Under the pieces are notes generated by a model. That model did no database searches. It was not told the origin of the DNA and saw only the letters and a program-made list of their open reading frames with translations. Below are positions 45,942 through 58,779 of a stretch of DNA of 64,000 nt, piece after piece (position 1 is the first letter of the stretch; the number at the start of each line of letters is the position of its first letter). The translations under genes and the position numbers were made by a program. This DNA is from Ligula intestinalis (taxonomy: Eukaryota; Platyhelminthes; Cestoda; Diphyllobothriidea; Diphyllobothriidae): positions 48,624,386 through 48,688,385 of the forward strand of contig JAYGXS010000004.1 of the NCBI GenBank assembly GCA_036362985.1, given 5' to 3'.

Positions 45942-48939
45942 GCCCTTAACATTTGCTTTCGCCTCTTTTCTCAGCAATGTGACTATTTTCGCAATCGAAT
46001 AAAAAATTGTGAAAGGAAGTTAGGGCAAAGTCATGACTTCAGGATCGTGATCATTGTCTTTTAACTCGTGCCAGGAGCAGTATCTGGTCATAAACCCTAG
46101 TCGACGTGACCTGTCGATAGCTGGAGTCTAGCTAGTGATACCACATTTCCCCGGCACACTAACAAACTTGATGGGCCCCGAAACTATGCAGATCAAAAGA
46201 TGCAGAAAACCCTTGGGGCGGCCACTTCTTGCTGTTCCTTTTGGCAGTTGTTTTTCAGGTTTCTGATCCTCTAGCCTGAGTGCTCTAAACATCATTATCA
46301 CCGCAGGGCAGGAAAGGATGTAGTAGTTCGGTGGTCATACAAGAGAGACAACAGTTGGTAGGCTGCCCTTTGTGAACTGCCTAAGCTAATCTTTGCTTAC
46401 GAGCTTTGCGACCAACAGGCGATGAATAACTCCAGGCTCTCCGAGAAGCCACCTGTGACAATGACCCTAATGCCAATTTGGCCGTACTCTCCCTCCTATT
46501 CGGTAATGGTAGTCGTCAGTAGCCAATACCACTCGAAGCTAGTACCTCACGGTGAATGCGTGCTAATAATATGATCCTACCTCCTAGTGTTAGATCCCCG
46601 AAGAGAGATTATAGGCTTTAACTATCAGACTAATATCACTGGAAATTATAATGAAGCTCTTACGTAAACTTAATTTATAGAATTGTTGTTAATGCGAAAG
46701 CCTGGCAAACCTTAATGAATTAGTGTTGTAACCTTTTGGCCATTTTGCCAGTATATAGCAAAACTTGATCCGACCGTTTCGATCAAAATCCAAAGACGCG
46801 TAAACTGTCTAATTTTACGACGAACGAAGGTAGAACCTGTAATAACTTGCCCTACAGGAGCAAATAAATGATTAGATCAATTTGCTTGGGTTGGCTTTCT
46901 TCGTGCTCTATATACTTGAAATCAGAACGAAGGACGGAAGACAATAAGCACAATATTAATAGTGCACTTACAACCTAAGCTTCCAAGCTTACAAGCAGCA
47001 AGATAATGCCATTGTACGCGGGGGAAGATGGGGAATTCAAACAAATAATAAGGGAGCTAGGGAAAAAATATAAATATCCGAAAGGGACAATTGAATATAA
47101 GGTTAACACAATAGTACTAATAAGTGTTAAAATGTAATATGAAGGACCTTACTGTTAATACCAAAGTGTCAACGGTCAGTTAGAAAGTCTAAGGTTGTTA
47201 GAAGGCAAATAGCTACGTTAAATGGATGGAAGTGGGACAACAAGAAAGCATACCGGAGAACGTATTATGGCGATGAGGATGAGAAGGATGAGAAGTAGGA
47301 AGTGAGTGTTGGGGGGGGGGGGGTGATGGAAAGGGAGGAGGATATTTTGTATTGCAACTCTGTCACTAACGCCTGCAAAGTCCCCCCAGGAACCACGGCA
47401 AAAACAGGAATACCGCACCTCTGCCTCGTCCTCCATCGGTCCCATCGGCAGGTTGAATAGTCCTGCCAGCCGGTCGTGTGTTTATCTCCAATATCTCAGA
47501 CAGCAGGCTTTGATAGCCAACACGATCCAAATTTCTACTTTGTCCCAACATGTTTTAGACTGTATTGTTTAGGTGGTCCTCGTGGTTGCTAGGGCAACTG
47601 ATCAGATGGCTAGTAGTCGTATCCGAACTATAAACCCTAGCGGAACCCCGCCGACTGTACCTGTAGATAGGGCCGGGAGGGGAGGGCGGTGTCGCTGAAA
47701 CCCGTCAGGCCCAACCGCTGGGGCCTCAGCTGTCGCGTCCAGCCGGCCGGCCGGCCGGCACGCTGCGTACGCCGATGCGCGCCGCGCCTGGGATGCGCAA
47801 AGGTGTGTGTGGGATTCGCGTGTACGTCTGCGGATGGGCGGACGCGACAGTGTCAACAGGAGTCCCCGAGTGACTTCGTTGTGTATAACAAAACAGGTGA
47901 TTATGTCTGTGTGTAAACAGTGCATAGACAAGGAATTGTATGTTTGCACTTGCTATAAATAATGTACTGCCCATAGTGATGCTAAGTGTGAGGAAGGGGG
48001 GGGGGGGGGGGGGGGAATTGAACCAAGTCAGTGGCAGATGGTGACGTTTGGTTTTTTAAATCGCTCCTTCAAGTGGGCTCTAGAGGTTGAACCGGCAAGC
48101 TGTTCTGGCCTTATTTGGCCATGGAAGTGTTTGCGGTGTAGTGACGATCTAACTGATGTACATGCCAATAAACTAGGTCGGATATTATAAGTGGAAAGGA
48201 GTTAGAGGAAGAAGACCCACTACCTTACGGAGGTCCTAGCGGCCTAGATGACAAGAAAATATCTGAAATCAGATTATTCCGATGCAACATGCGTGTCGGT
48301 GATGAAGCTTCCGATTTTACTCCTCCGATTCCATCTAAACGCAGGACGACAGCAATTATCTTAGGCCTTATTGAAAAGTTGTTATCTTATTTTTATGCAC
48401 AAAAACGTCTTTTTGAATTTTTTAACATTCTTTAGCCATGGGCTGTTGGTTTCGTTTTTAGATACTGCCACGGAATATCAGAAGTGGGTGCTTGCTAGAA
48501 CTCGCGCCCTCTAGGAAGCCTAGGGAAAATGTCACCGTCTTCAAATTAAAGCCGAAATTCCTGTCAGTTTATATGTAGAATTAAGCCACTAGGGGAACCC
48601 TAAGTTAATTTTCATTTATACTCACTAACTGAAGTTCATGTTATTGCATAAAAATGAACCAGGCGAAGGATGTGCAAATTACTATGCCAAACATACAATC
48701 AGTTGTCCCAACGAATTGGATTTAACACCATTTGATTATCGTACGCGTGGAAAGATCGACAAGATAGGGCGGACACTCGGATGAGCAAGGCTAAAGACTG
48801 CTTACTGCGCTACTGGACGGAGGCAGTGCATTTTTCCTGTCTAGACGGTTTGACTGTCAGAAGTCACAAAGAAGGTCTTCACAAAACTAGCAGGCGGGTT
48901 ATATCATACCAAGTATGATTAAATTCATGGCGCGAGGTG
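45942..48939. other. unassigned DNA
   Basis: About 3 kb without a supported gene. Contains a poly-G run of 13 (47311-47323), a GC-rich patch with four GGCC units (47740-47760) and a poly-G run of 20 (47996-48015). The frames at 47602-47949 are open because of GC content. Confidence 0.4.
47996..48015 (+). repeat. poly-G run of 20
   Basis: Longest homopolymer in the window, preceded by a purine-rich AGGAA. Confidence 0.9.
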
Positions 48940-49070
48940 GGGGCGTTTGTAGCTCGGTGGTTAGAGCATTGGCGTCCGGTAAAGGCCTTCTCTACTACGC
49001 GGCTTCAAATCCCGCCGAGCACCTCGAGTTTTTCACAATTGGATCAACTCAAATTAAGCAAATCTGCCAA
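48940..49070 (+). repeat. tRNA-derived SINE, family B
   Basis: The best tRNA-like head of family B: TTTGTAGCTCGGTGGTTAGAGC (A box) and GGCTTCAAATCCCGCC (B box). The body follows: CACCTCGAGTTTTTCACAAT, TGGATCAACTCAAATTAAGC. Confidence 0.75.
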
Positions 49071-49089
49071 ACCTAGCTTTTGTAATCGA

Positions 49090-50380
49090 AGGCTCAGATC
49101 CAGGGAAATAGGAAGGGCGTAAGAATGATTTTTTGGGGGCAAGGGAACGTTAATAAGTATGATCTGGTCATGCTCGTGGGAAACAAACACCTACAGTTAG
49201 TGTGCTGTTGCAGAGTGCGCATGTTCACGCTTATTTTAAAAGCACCAAATCACTGACAGGCGGTCCGGTTAATATAAACAACAAAGCTCTGACTGCAAGT
49301 CGGTCAGACGGCATCTGCTGCAAAACCCCTAGCCTCCACAACCCAGCCCTGTTCAGTGAAGTGAGCTAAGTCAACAACTGGGGCATTTCGTCGCCGCCGT
49401 CGCCGCGGTCTCCGAGGCTCGGTTTAAGACTTGATGTAAGGATAAGAACGGTGCACTGGCTCCTCGACCCTGCGGCCCTGCAGCGAAAGATGACGGGGAT
49501 GGGGGGGGGGAGGGAGAGGTGCAGCCATGGCCCGAATTCCTCGACCCCCGATGTTCATCGTCTGCCTGTGAGGGTAGAGATCACCGAGGCAGCCATGCGT
49601 GCTATCAGACTCGCCTCTACACGAAAGCGAGGAGGCAGGTGTTGACAGTACCCGGTCGTGCGTTTGCGCTTTGCGGCCCGGGTGGATGCGCACGTGTGCG
49701 TCAGTGCGTTTTCTCCAACCTCGACCTCCCAACCCTGCAGGTTTTGCGACCCTAAAGCGGGGGCAGTACTCTGTGCGGAGCGGGGTATCGGGTAAAACAG
49801 GGCTCGATGCTGAAATGGGATCATCAACCGTTTCTAATATTCATAGTTATGAGGACATATTGCGCCTGTGGCTCCTCTCCGAGAAATTTCGAGACATCCT
49901 CTCTAGTCCTAGCTCTGGGAGTTGCCGCGAGACTTCCCCATACCACGATATAGTTGACGCACAACCAACCCAACGGTCCTAGCTTGGAATTTTGTCCATA
50001 ATGGTTCTGCAGGCTATGATACAATGTTTTTCAGATATCATTTTAGTCCAGCTTACCAGACGGTTCCTTGTGGTACTTTTTCAGTCTCGCAAATGCAGCT
50101 TGGGCACAAAATAGGTTGAATTAAGGTTGCCTGAATAGTCACTTAGCCGGGTAACAAAATTCGTCGGTCAGACAGAGAAAAGTTCGGAAAGGAAATTTGG
50201 ATCAATAATGCAGAATAGTTTATTTCATTTCACTTGGCGTTATCAAATGAACGTGTGGATCCAGGTAGCATGATGCATTCAAAAAACAATGAGCTATGCT
50301 CCTTAATACATAATTTCACGCGAAGTTTTTCAAGTTTCTCGGGACTTTTTAGGACATTCCAACTTCCCACTTGAATTCAG
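49090..50380. other. unassigned DNA
   Basis: 49.38-49.75 kb is GC-rich with several overlapping open frames on both strands and a poly-G run (about 49501). No domain was recognised. Confidence 0.4.
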
Positions 50381-50384
50381 GTAC

Positions 50385-51336
50385 AGTTTGGCCTAGAATT
50401 CGTGTAACATGCCAACATATGCGAAATATTGATACTCTTTCGCTAATAGGTATTGAGTAGGGTTATAATACTGATCATCATGTAGTCCACTCTGAAGTCA
50501 TTTCAGTCATGATAGGGTGCTGGCTGTTTAACGAGATTTCTTCTGACCGTTAACATAAAAAGTGTACTGTAAAAAGTGGCTACTTAAGTAGCATGCACTT
50601 TTATTATTGCTTTTGATTGCCTTTATAAATTCAAGTATATTTTATGGAAAACATGAACGAAAAAATATGCATTATACTCGTTCGGTAAAAGTAAGGCCTT
50701 CTTTAAATGTTATACCTAAGGAAATGGTATCTTTTGGTTTTAAAAGATTTTCTAAATTGCCGAATAATTTTTTAATCTGTTACGCTTGAATTTAAGGTTT
50801 ACAAATTGCAGGCTATGTACATCCTGCTTAAGGAAAGGTATGTTTTCGCCTACAGTTTGACGAAGAAGTCACATAGATCTCATCAAATATTGCAACTGAT
50901 GTGGAACATGTTGTATATATTTTAGGCAGCATTAATACATTGACGAATGTGATGTATAATTAATGATCATCTCATAAGCGTCAAAAAACTCATTATTAGA
51001 AACTTTTTTTGAAACAGAAAACACCCTTTCTTTGAAGGCGGTATTTTTTACCAAACGAGTATGCTTCATATTTTTTAGTTTATTTTTTCTATTAATATAT
51101 ATTTTAATTTATCAAGGCAGTCAAAAGCAATGATAAAAATGAATACTTATTAAGCAGCCACGTTTTATAGTACATACGTTTTGTCAGCGGTCAGAACGAA
51201 GCTCGTTAAAAAGCTTAAATGATTTCAGAATGGACTACATGATAATCACTATCACAACCCTACTCAATACCGATTAGCGAAAGAGTATCAATATTTCGCA
51301 TATGTTGGTATGTTACACGAATTCTAGGCCGTAATG
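50385..51336. mobile_element. 952-bp MITE with long terminal inverted repeats
   Basis: The left terminus (50385-50508) and right terminus (51213-51336) are reverse complements over about 120 bp with few differences, for example GGCCTAGAATTCGTGTAACA and CATATGCGAAATATTGATAC in both. The outermost bases, CAGTTTGG and CATTACGG, are each preceded by TA, which suggests a TA target duplication as in Tc1/mariner-like elements. The interior has no transposase and is AT-rich. It is shared with the 24.05-25.01 kb repeat. Superfamily assignment is tentative. Confidence 0.75.
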
Positions 51337-51339
51337 TAC

Positions 51340-53438
51340 ATATGCTGCCAGACGTTAACCGGATGTCTACCATCTGTGGTTTGAATTTTTAATGCTGGCT
51401 ATTTAATTTGTAGTAAATTACATTGTAAATTTAAAGTGCCTAGTTCCTCGGAAAGCGGAAACGACGTTCCGTTTGTTAATTTCTCTCCCGACTGAAGGAA
51501 AGAAGATAGATAGGAGCGTTCCCAGTTTTCAGGCTTCGCATATAAAGACAAATGACCTCTCTGCAAACATTATTCCTTGGTGGGTCTTTAAACTTGCGGA
51601 CGTTTCGTATGCATATTCTTCGGCATCCCCTGTCAGCGCACATCATCATAGCCGGTTTAATTTGGATGTAAACGAGGCCTATTTTACCTTATCCTCTTTC
51701 TACATAAGTCTTTAAGGGAGTAGGCGCATGCTTGCCATTTAACTGCGGCATGTATCTGGCGGTGGCATTCGTGGGGATTTGGGAAATGTTTTCTCGTACT
51801 CACAGCCGCCAGAACACTGATGCCAGTTTGCCCATAAGTTGTGAGTCATGGTATTTGTGAAATTCCCCGGATGCACCGTCCTATCTCGGTATTTTTCCGA
51901 TGTACAGGTGCTGAACTGCTCTGTCAAGTCAAGTCAAATTTATTAAAGGAAATATAGGCAAACGCCTTTGAACTCCCTCTTGGTACATAGGATTTAAGAA
52001 ATGCATCGGCAAAGCCGAACATTCTAAAAAAGTCATTGACACAATTTCAAACGACTACTCGTTTGTTTCAAGTAACAAACTCACACTCAGTTTACACGAG
52101 CCAGCAGTGTAACTGAGGAAGAAGAGCAGACAGTGAAAAAACTCCTAAGGCTGTCTCATAATTCAAAATGGAATCTCATTTTGTTTTTTAGGAGATAAAC
52201 TGTCGCTCGTGGGGAAGTATGTGAATGAGGGGCATGATGCTTCTGTGAATGTTGACGGTAGCCATGGCGTCCATGACGAGTAATATCTACATCCGAAGGA
52301 CTATACGAGGAGGAGACCTCGGAGTCACGAGAACGTCCCACAGACCGGAGATGCGACCATGATACGCCTTTGCTGTGCCAAGAGCCGAGGAAACCGCCAC
52401 GTCTGGTTGTCTCTTGGAGGGATAGTGGACAATCGAGGTCATCCTTGGTGTCCGCTTGGTATCTTATTTACATATTGCCGACGGGTGACTGAGGTCACCC
52501 TCGAAATGTGCATTCCAAATTTCCAGGGTATGTGATTGGTCCATCGAGAGGGTTGCTCCCACCCGGCTCCGCCGTGGCGCAGGCCCAGCCTTGACTTGAT
52601 GGCCACGACCACCTTTTTATTTTCTTTCATCTGTGATGGTCCCGCAGGTTAAATTCGTGCGAGAAGTCAGGCCAATAAACTTCTCCCTCTGAACTTCTTA
52701 TCTCATTGAATCTCCTCCGTCCGGCAGACTAACCAATTATTCTGCATTTATTTCAGCCTTTGCTGTAGTAAGCTTCGATATCTGAAGTATGAATTCAACC
52801 GAGGCTGTCACGTGGCCGTCCCCCCCCCCCACTCAAAGAAAAAGATAATATTGCTTAGTGGACCGGGCCCGAAGTGCCACCCATGACCATCTCAAACTAA
52901 CTTATATTAGCGTGATTCATTACCAATCCGTCCACACCTAAATGCTGATTCTGTTGATATGTCTGCTAATAGATCTATGAATTTCTGGACATTATATGCT
53001 TATGTTAATAATATTTGCCTCCAAAATTTGCAGTATCCTGAACTTATAGACATAAGCGTGGTTATTTTGCCTGATCTGAGTCTGATTTTCTCGGCTGAAG
53101 GTGCTCCAGTGTCGCACATAAAACTAAACGTCAACATACAATTATAATTGACTGTTCTCAGTAAGTGATAACACACCTAAATTCTGCAACTAACATTCTT
53201 GATGCGTCTGACTACGCCATTCGCTCTCTGTCCAAAGCTCCACCTGATCGCAGAAGAGTGATGCATGCTTTTGTGAGGACTTGAGCGCAATTCCCGTCAT
53301 TATCACAGTGGCGTACGCTAAGCCGATGCTAGCGTAGGCGGACTCCACCTTTCACCATTAGCCTCACTGATAACGCAAGACAGAACATGCATTTGCATGT
53401 GATCCACTGACTACAGGTGCAAACGCACTTACGTACAC
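51340..53438. other. unassigned DNA
   Basis: Near 51926 a GTCAAGTCAAGTCAAATTTA string resembles dispersed repeat ends, but I could not pair it in this window. A poly-C run lies near 52821. Several 60-80 codon frames carry no domain. Confidence 0.4.
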
Positions 53439-53540
53439 TGAGGGAGGGAGGGAGGGGGGTGGAGGAAGGGAGGGAGGGAGGGGGGGGGAGGGAGGGAGGG
53501 AGGGAGGGAGAGAGGGAGAGAGGGAGAGAGGGAGGGAGCC
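53439..53540 (+). repeat. purine-rich (GGGA)n microsatellite
   Basis: About 100 bp of GGGAGGGA with GAGA interruptions, all purine on the plus strand except one T. The 115-codon minus frame across it is low-complexity. Confidence 0.9.
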
Positions 53541-53689
53541 CAGAGTGCACAGCTAGGTAACCGGTCAAAGGCAGTGGCAGTCTCGGGCTTTCTTCAACCA
53601 GACATGTCTCGGTTGTTTCCATTAAGGTAAAGCAAAAAAGCCTTGAGCCGAAGCACTTGGTAACAGGCGCTGGCAAGAGAAGTTTCAGT

Positions 53690-54006
53690 AGTTCACCTCA
53701 TATACCCCTAGTCCCAGCATTTTGCCCCACGCAAACGGTAGCCATAGGCCTTTTATGGGTGGATAATTAGGATAGGCAGTGGACTATACTTTAATAACTG
53801 CTATATGTATTTGCGTCTTATCGTATGTAGAAATGCTGAAGATTTATATCTGTAGATTATCCTAATCTGTATTACCGTTTAACGTATGGCAGAAAAACCC
53901 GATTATCAAGATGCAGGTTTCTCGAAATTCCTGGAAAAAATACAAATGGTGATTAGGAAGTTGTCTTCTGCAACTTACCTGAAGTCCAACTTACCGTTCT
54001 GGAGTT
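53690..54006 (-). repeat. family C repeat
   Basis: Its reverse complement aligns along about 310 bp with 63115-63430. Shared blocks include CCAGAACGGTAAGTTG, CATCAGGTAAGTTG-like, TTGATAATCGGGTTTTTC, ATCTACAGATATAAATCT, CAGTTATTAAAGT, and GGACTAGGGGTATATGAGGT-like. No coding content is visible. Confidence 0.75.
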
Positions 54007-54094
54007 AGAGTAGTATAGTCCGCGGCGTGAAGCGCCGCGTACCCCTTCAATTTATGTACGGAACAACTTACTCCCAGCGGTCGCAGAAAACATA

Positions 54095-54235
54095 TTCAAC
54101 TACATTTTCCCACTTCCCACTTACTTCTACAAAGTTACTTCACTGCCTATCCTATTTCCCCACCCCCAAAACCCCTATAACCACCGTTTCCGTAGGAAAA
54201 AATGCTGGGACTAGAGGTATGTGAGTTGCACCATT
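54095..54235 (+). repeat. family C repeat, distal part, inverted relative to its neighbour
   Basis: CACTGCCTATCCTATTTCCC, CACCGTTTCCGTAGGAAAAA, TGCTGGGACTAGAGGTATG. Matches the 3' half of the 63.1-kb copy and faces the 53.69-54.01 kb copy. Confidence 0.7.
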
Positions 54236-54239
54236 TAAA

Positions 54240-54756
54240 CTACCTCTGTCCTAGTTGTTAGGATGCATTGTTCAGTTTCTGCTCAAAACAAAAACTGTTT
54301 TTATAGAATTGCCTGCTCGAAAATTGGAGTTTGGCAAAAGCCAACATCGACCTCCGAATTGTTCCAGCCATTCATGATCTGAGTGTAGTAACACTTAGGA
54401 TGCAGAAATAAAGGTAAATGAACTGAGTTTTGGGGTTTGACCCGCCTTACTAATCGGCATCGATTGAAATACTTGATGGCAAGTGGACTGAAAGAACGCC
54501 CGAGTAGCAGGCTTCTTAAATTGGGAGTCCTCATATAAGAAATTGGTCACTTTGTGCTCCCGGTGCGCTGACTGCCTCACTCGTGAATTTTTTACACCGA
54601 AAGAACACTACATAGGCAGAGAGAGAGGTTGCTTGACGTAATAAAGGTTTAATAAGGATGGATGAGCGCTCACATATCGGTTACGGGAACCCCTCGTCCC
54701 CTGGTGCTTTCGTGATCCAATATAGAGCCTCCACTAGAATTATGCGCCGAATGAGA
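54240..54756. other. unassigned DNA
   Basis: Short minus-strand frames (54301-54580) without recognisable domains. Nothing else was seen. Confidence 0.4.
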
Positions 54757-54903
54757 TTGCTAACAAGGACAGGGGAGCACAGTCTGGTGATTTCAAACTT
54801 ATTGGCCGTCATCAAGCAAAAGTACCCAACCCCAAGTCTTGCAATTCCTGAGGCTTGAACCCGAGACATTAAACGCTCTAACCATTGAGCCACACTCAGC
54901 CGT
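54757..54903 (-). repeat. tRNA-derived SINE, family A
   Basis: Minus strand: GTGTGGCTCAATGGTTAGAGC (A box), GGGTTCAAGCC (B box), then GCTTGATGACGGCCAATAAG. The head is well preserved. Confidence 0.75.
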
Positions 54904-54904
54904 C

Positions 54905-55388
54905 CAGCGAGGACCACGGGGATTTTAAAAGCGCACACCTGCGCTTAATTAATAAACTGGACTGCACTTCGGAACCCATCCTGGTGGGAAAGGGGGGGAC
55001 GTGAATCTGTCCCACGTTGGCATGTGCCCACGCTACCCGAGGCCCCCCCCCCCACCCCTTCCCCCCCCCCTCGATAAACTCCACCGGGACGTCGGTGTAT
55101 CTGCGCCCGCGCGTCTGCACTGACGAGGGCCATTTGTGATGAACAGCAGACTTTGCATAATCAGCAAGCCGCAAGATAAACCCGCTGACAGTAGGGTCTC
55201 GTGTGATGCGGATCCAAGCCCCCCGTGTTTAGTGCCTGCCCTCTACCCTGCCCCCTGCGCCCTCATCACCTGCAACTTTGATCCTAGTTCGCCAATCAGT
55301 TTGCAGGTGTAACGAGCAGTCCCAAGCAGACGTTAAGCCACAGGACCCGAGAGCGGCGTGTGTTTACTTTGTGCTATTGTGGTAAAAA
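54905..55388. other. unassigned GC-rich DNA with two poly-C runs
   Basis: Two runs of about ten C each lie near 55046 and 55061. Open frames here reflect composition. Confidence 0.4.
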
Positions 55389-55605
55389 TTAATTGACCCA
55401 GTCACAGTTAGGACGTTGGATGATTGATACCTTATCGTCGTACGCTTTTGCCCTTAATATTTCTTTCAAATTTGTTTTCGCCGGGCTGACGCGTACATCC
55501 GTATATTTAGCTGTCTTATTGTGAAGGTACGCAGCCGTCGAGGACCAGTTTTGGGACCGAAGGAGCATGAACATCATCAGCATAATGAGCTCTGATCAAT
55601 ATGAT
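55389..55605 (-). pseudogene. non-LTR (RTE-like) reverse transcriptase fragment
   Basis: On the minus strand the catalytic palm motif appears as AHYADDV (YADD codons at 55573-55584). After a frameshift there is LLRSQNWSSTAAYLHNKTA, then VRVSPAKTNLKEILRAKAYD and DKVSII. The pattern 'YADDV.LL....L....A...V......KT......' followed by a short beta segment is the usual RT block C-D order of RTE-type LINEs. At most 70 codons survive, in two frames. The upstream frame to 55743 shows no clear RT blocks. Confidence 0.5.
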
Positions 55606-55744
55606 CATGAAATTTTGGATATCCTCCGGTAAGTATGCGGAGTAAGATTTGCTTGAAGGGTAGAGGAAAGTACAAAGACTTAAAATGAGTCTTCCGACCT
55701 CATCTTGTTTCTGATAGCCACCAATAATCATTTGACATTGCACC

Positions 55745-58566
55745 TTAATAGGCAGCTAGAATAGTTGTTCGTGGAAATAAAGTCAAAGTTGCATTCTAAA
55801 GGACAGTTCAGTGGCTTTTCATAGTCTGAGAAAATCACATTTAAGTTCAGTGAATGATTCAAAAGTATGTTAAATGTGTGAAGAAAAAGTTAACGACTTT
55901 AAGGCCTTTCGATGAATTTGGAATGCACTGCACAGTATTCCGAAGACAGAAGAATCTAGTTCGATCGAATTGGTACGCTTTCATTTATGTCCGGTGTAAA
56001 TGACGCGGTCGATAGTACGAAGTGCACTTAACGGCAATCTGCAAAATGTAAGCAAAAAAGTGTAATTTCTTAGGTAAGATCCGTTGCATGCGTTTCGGTT
56101 TCAAACGGAAATCACTCACTCGTGCAGAGGACTCAGATGGAAGTGAACAACCCATTTAAGTGTTTAAAACCTTCATTTTTCTACCTTGCTTGTGGGAATT
56201 TGTACAGTGCAAATATTGGGAAGGGAAAGCTGCTAGGGCATCTGATTAGGATTATTTATCAGGCCTAGGGCGATGGAAGTTCTCAGCACTTGTACAATAT
56301 GAAATGTTTTTCTTAATTTGATTATTAATAGTAGAATGATTGCACCCTATTTACCAGGATTTGTTCACCGTTTCGATGAAGAGTTAACTCTTACTTTATG
56401 CCTTACCATTTGCTGACGTATTTCTTCGTAATACGAATTAAATTTAACTGTATTTTTAATTCTCCGAGGAATCTATAAAGAAATGACAATTCTGTGCACG
56501 AATATCAGGTCGCCAACAGTTTTGAGTACAGTAGCCTCTCAAGCTTCACTGAGTATCGGTATAGTGACAATTGACAAAAGAGGCTGGCTCATACAATACC
56601 ACCACAGTCACTTCCGTTTTAAGAGGACTTCAGTAAAACGTCGCATGCTAGTTTCGCGCGCCTGATGCCGAATTAAAGTAAATTGCTGTTTGATGTGGAT
56701 ATTAGATTTCGACAATAGAGAGTGAATCCGGAAGCACATCCTTAAGTCAGAGATAATACTTGCTTGAGGAAAATTCAACTATTATGGAAATTACTTCAGT
56801 TTAATTCCTAAAAGCCATGGTTCTTACAGTTCGAGGATATTATGAGGAACATGTTTTCTGCAAACGGAAAACGTCCAAAAGAGTGCACGTGCCCAGTGCG
56901 TCAGCCATACGAAATACAGATTCGAACGATAACCTCGTGTATGATGGGAGCAACGCTCGAAGCGTGAGATGGACCCTACTGAGCGCACTGTGAATCACCA
57001 TCCCAGCACCAATGAACTTGGGGTTCCCCCGCCCCCCAACGCCCCGCTCCCCACCGCGTACCCGCTCCTACTCCACTGCCTTCTCCAGTCCAACGCTTTT
57101 CGTTAGGTCCCAAGGGTGGGGGGTAGGGTGTGGGTTACCGCTCCCAACTTCGCCCAGATACAAACAACAAGCGTTCATCGTCTCGCCTCTGGCTCAGAAG
57201 GCGGGGGGGGGGGGGCGTTGGATCTTTTGGTGTGTGATTGATCCCTTTGTTGTTGAGATATGCGGCACGCCTGTTTGTTATCACCATCCTGTCAGACGGA
57301 ATATCCGAGACGGGCTCTCCCCGCATCCCCTAGAAGCGCTGAAGGGTTGTTACCTCGAGCATGTCCACTGAGAAGAGGATTAACTACCGTCAGCGAATGA
57401 GCTGTTCATATAAGTAGTAAGACGGATCTAAGCCAAACAGGCATACTTGCTTTTGACTGCGAAGTAATCGAGGTAGTGCACATGAAGACAGTTATATTGT
57501 ACGCAAAATTAGAGGATCATCTCATCGAGGCCCACCCTGGTTGTTAGAATATCAAAATGCTGACACTCATATCTGCGGGAATTTATGCCTTCGTAACACA
57601 ATTAATACGCAGTGTCCGAACATGTGTATGCTACTATCAGTCGCTCAAGTGCCCACTTCGACAGAGGCATACGCATTCGGTGCATATTTCGGGACGTCTA
57701 CTCACAAATTTGGTAGTTTGACAAAAAAGGAAGCTGTTTATTAGTACTCCAATCATACGCACTTAGATGAACAGTGTTTTGAGCAAACTGTTTGTGATAC
57801 AAAAAAGCCGCATTACTTTACGCTTTCAGTTGAGTATTTAATGAGAAATGTCTTGGAATCATCAATAGTCTGACAGATAGGTCTCAAGCTACGGAAATTC
57901 CCTTCTTACCACTAAATAATTGTCCTCAGGCGTCATTAGTTGCGCACCACGGCGCACTAGCACCTCAGATGGGGGTTTGCTGGTCTAACACTCATCATAA
58001 GGTATCTGTGCACAGGCTACAGCGATCAGGTTCCCTTAAGACAGAGGTGACAAACTAGGTGAGAGCGGCCCAGTGATAATCAATTCCAGAGACTCGTTAT
58101 TTGTGGCAGAAGAGTCAGCTCCGGTGGAGTGGTTAAATGGTAGTAAAAGTGAGATCCTATGACCATGACAACAATCCTATTCAGCTAATTTCAAGTAGAT
58201 CGCAGGTCAATGTGACCGTTCCAACGTTGTTATCGGCGCTGTTCACAGTATGCCCCACATCAAGGCAGTGAATTCAACCTGAGGTAGTTTTTGGTGATAG
58301 TAGGCTTGCATTGCATTCACCAAACTCTCTCATCCGACATTTGCCTAAACACAGTGTCCAGGATCGAGAAGACGGGAGGCAGGATCGTGTGTAGTGGCTG
58401 ACAAAGCTAAGCAGCCCGTCTGTGCATGCCACACGCCTAATTCTTACACAGTGGATCCCCCTTTCACACGAAAATCGAGAAGGTGATTCGGATTTGAAGT
58501 TACTAGAGGTTACACCCAGTTAAACAGATGTCGGGTAATTTGAGCAGAAATTGCACGTTTTTCCCG
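55745..58566. other. unassigned DNA
   Basis: About 2.8 kb without a supported gene. Contains a C-rich/G-rich section (57.02-57.31 kb) with a poly-G run of 13 (57203-57215). The GCACGCCTGTTTGTTATCA segment there is related to the 852-bp tandem unit. Confidence 0.4.
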
Positions 58567-58690
58567 TCGGAGCCTCGTAGCCCAGCTGCTTAGAGTGTTT
58601 ACCCAAGCCTTCCTCTAGATCTCGTGAGTTTGAATCCCACCCAGACCACCGATTTTTCACAGCTTTACCAAATTAAGTATTCATGCGGAC
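58567..58690 (+). repeat. tRNA-derived SINE, family B
   Basis: AGCCTCGTAGCCCAGCTGC (eroded A box), GTGAGTTTGAATCCCACC (B box), then CCACCGATTTTTCACAGC and ACCAAATTAAG. Confidence 0.65.
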
Positions 58691-58779
58691 TTTTCAATTC
58701 GAGCCGCAATTTTCGTCCCTCTTTTCGCAAGTAAATTTCCTTATATACACGTCGGTTGGTTGAATTCGCCTATTAGAAA

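Noticed and set aside
47602..47949. 115-codon minus frame in a GC-rich patch
   Set aside because: Overlapping open frames on both strands point to composition, not coding.
48945..49020. Functional tRNA gene
   Set aside because: Same reasons: weak cloverleaf and a family B body immediately downstream.
53329..53676. 115-codon minus frame rich in Pro, Ser and Leu
   Set aside because: Translation of the (GGGA)n microsatellite.
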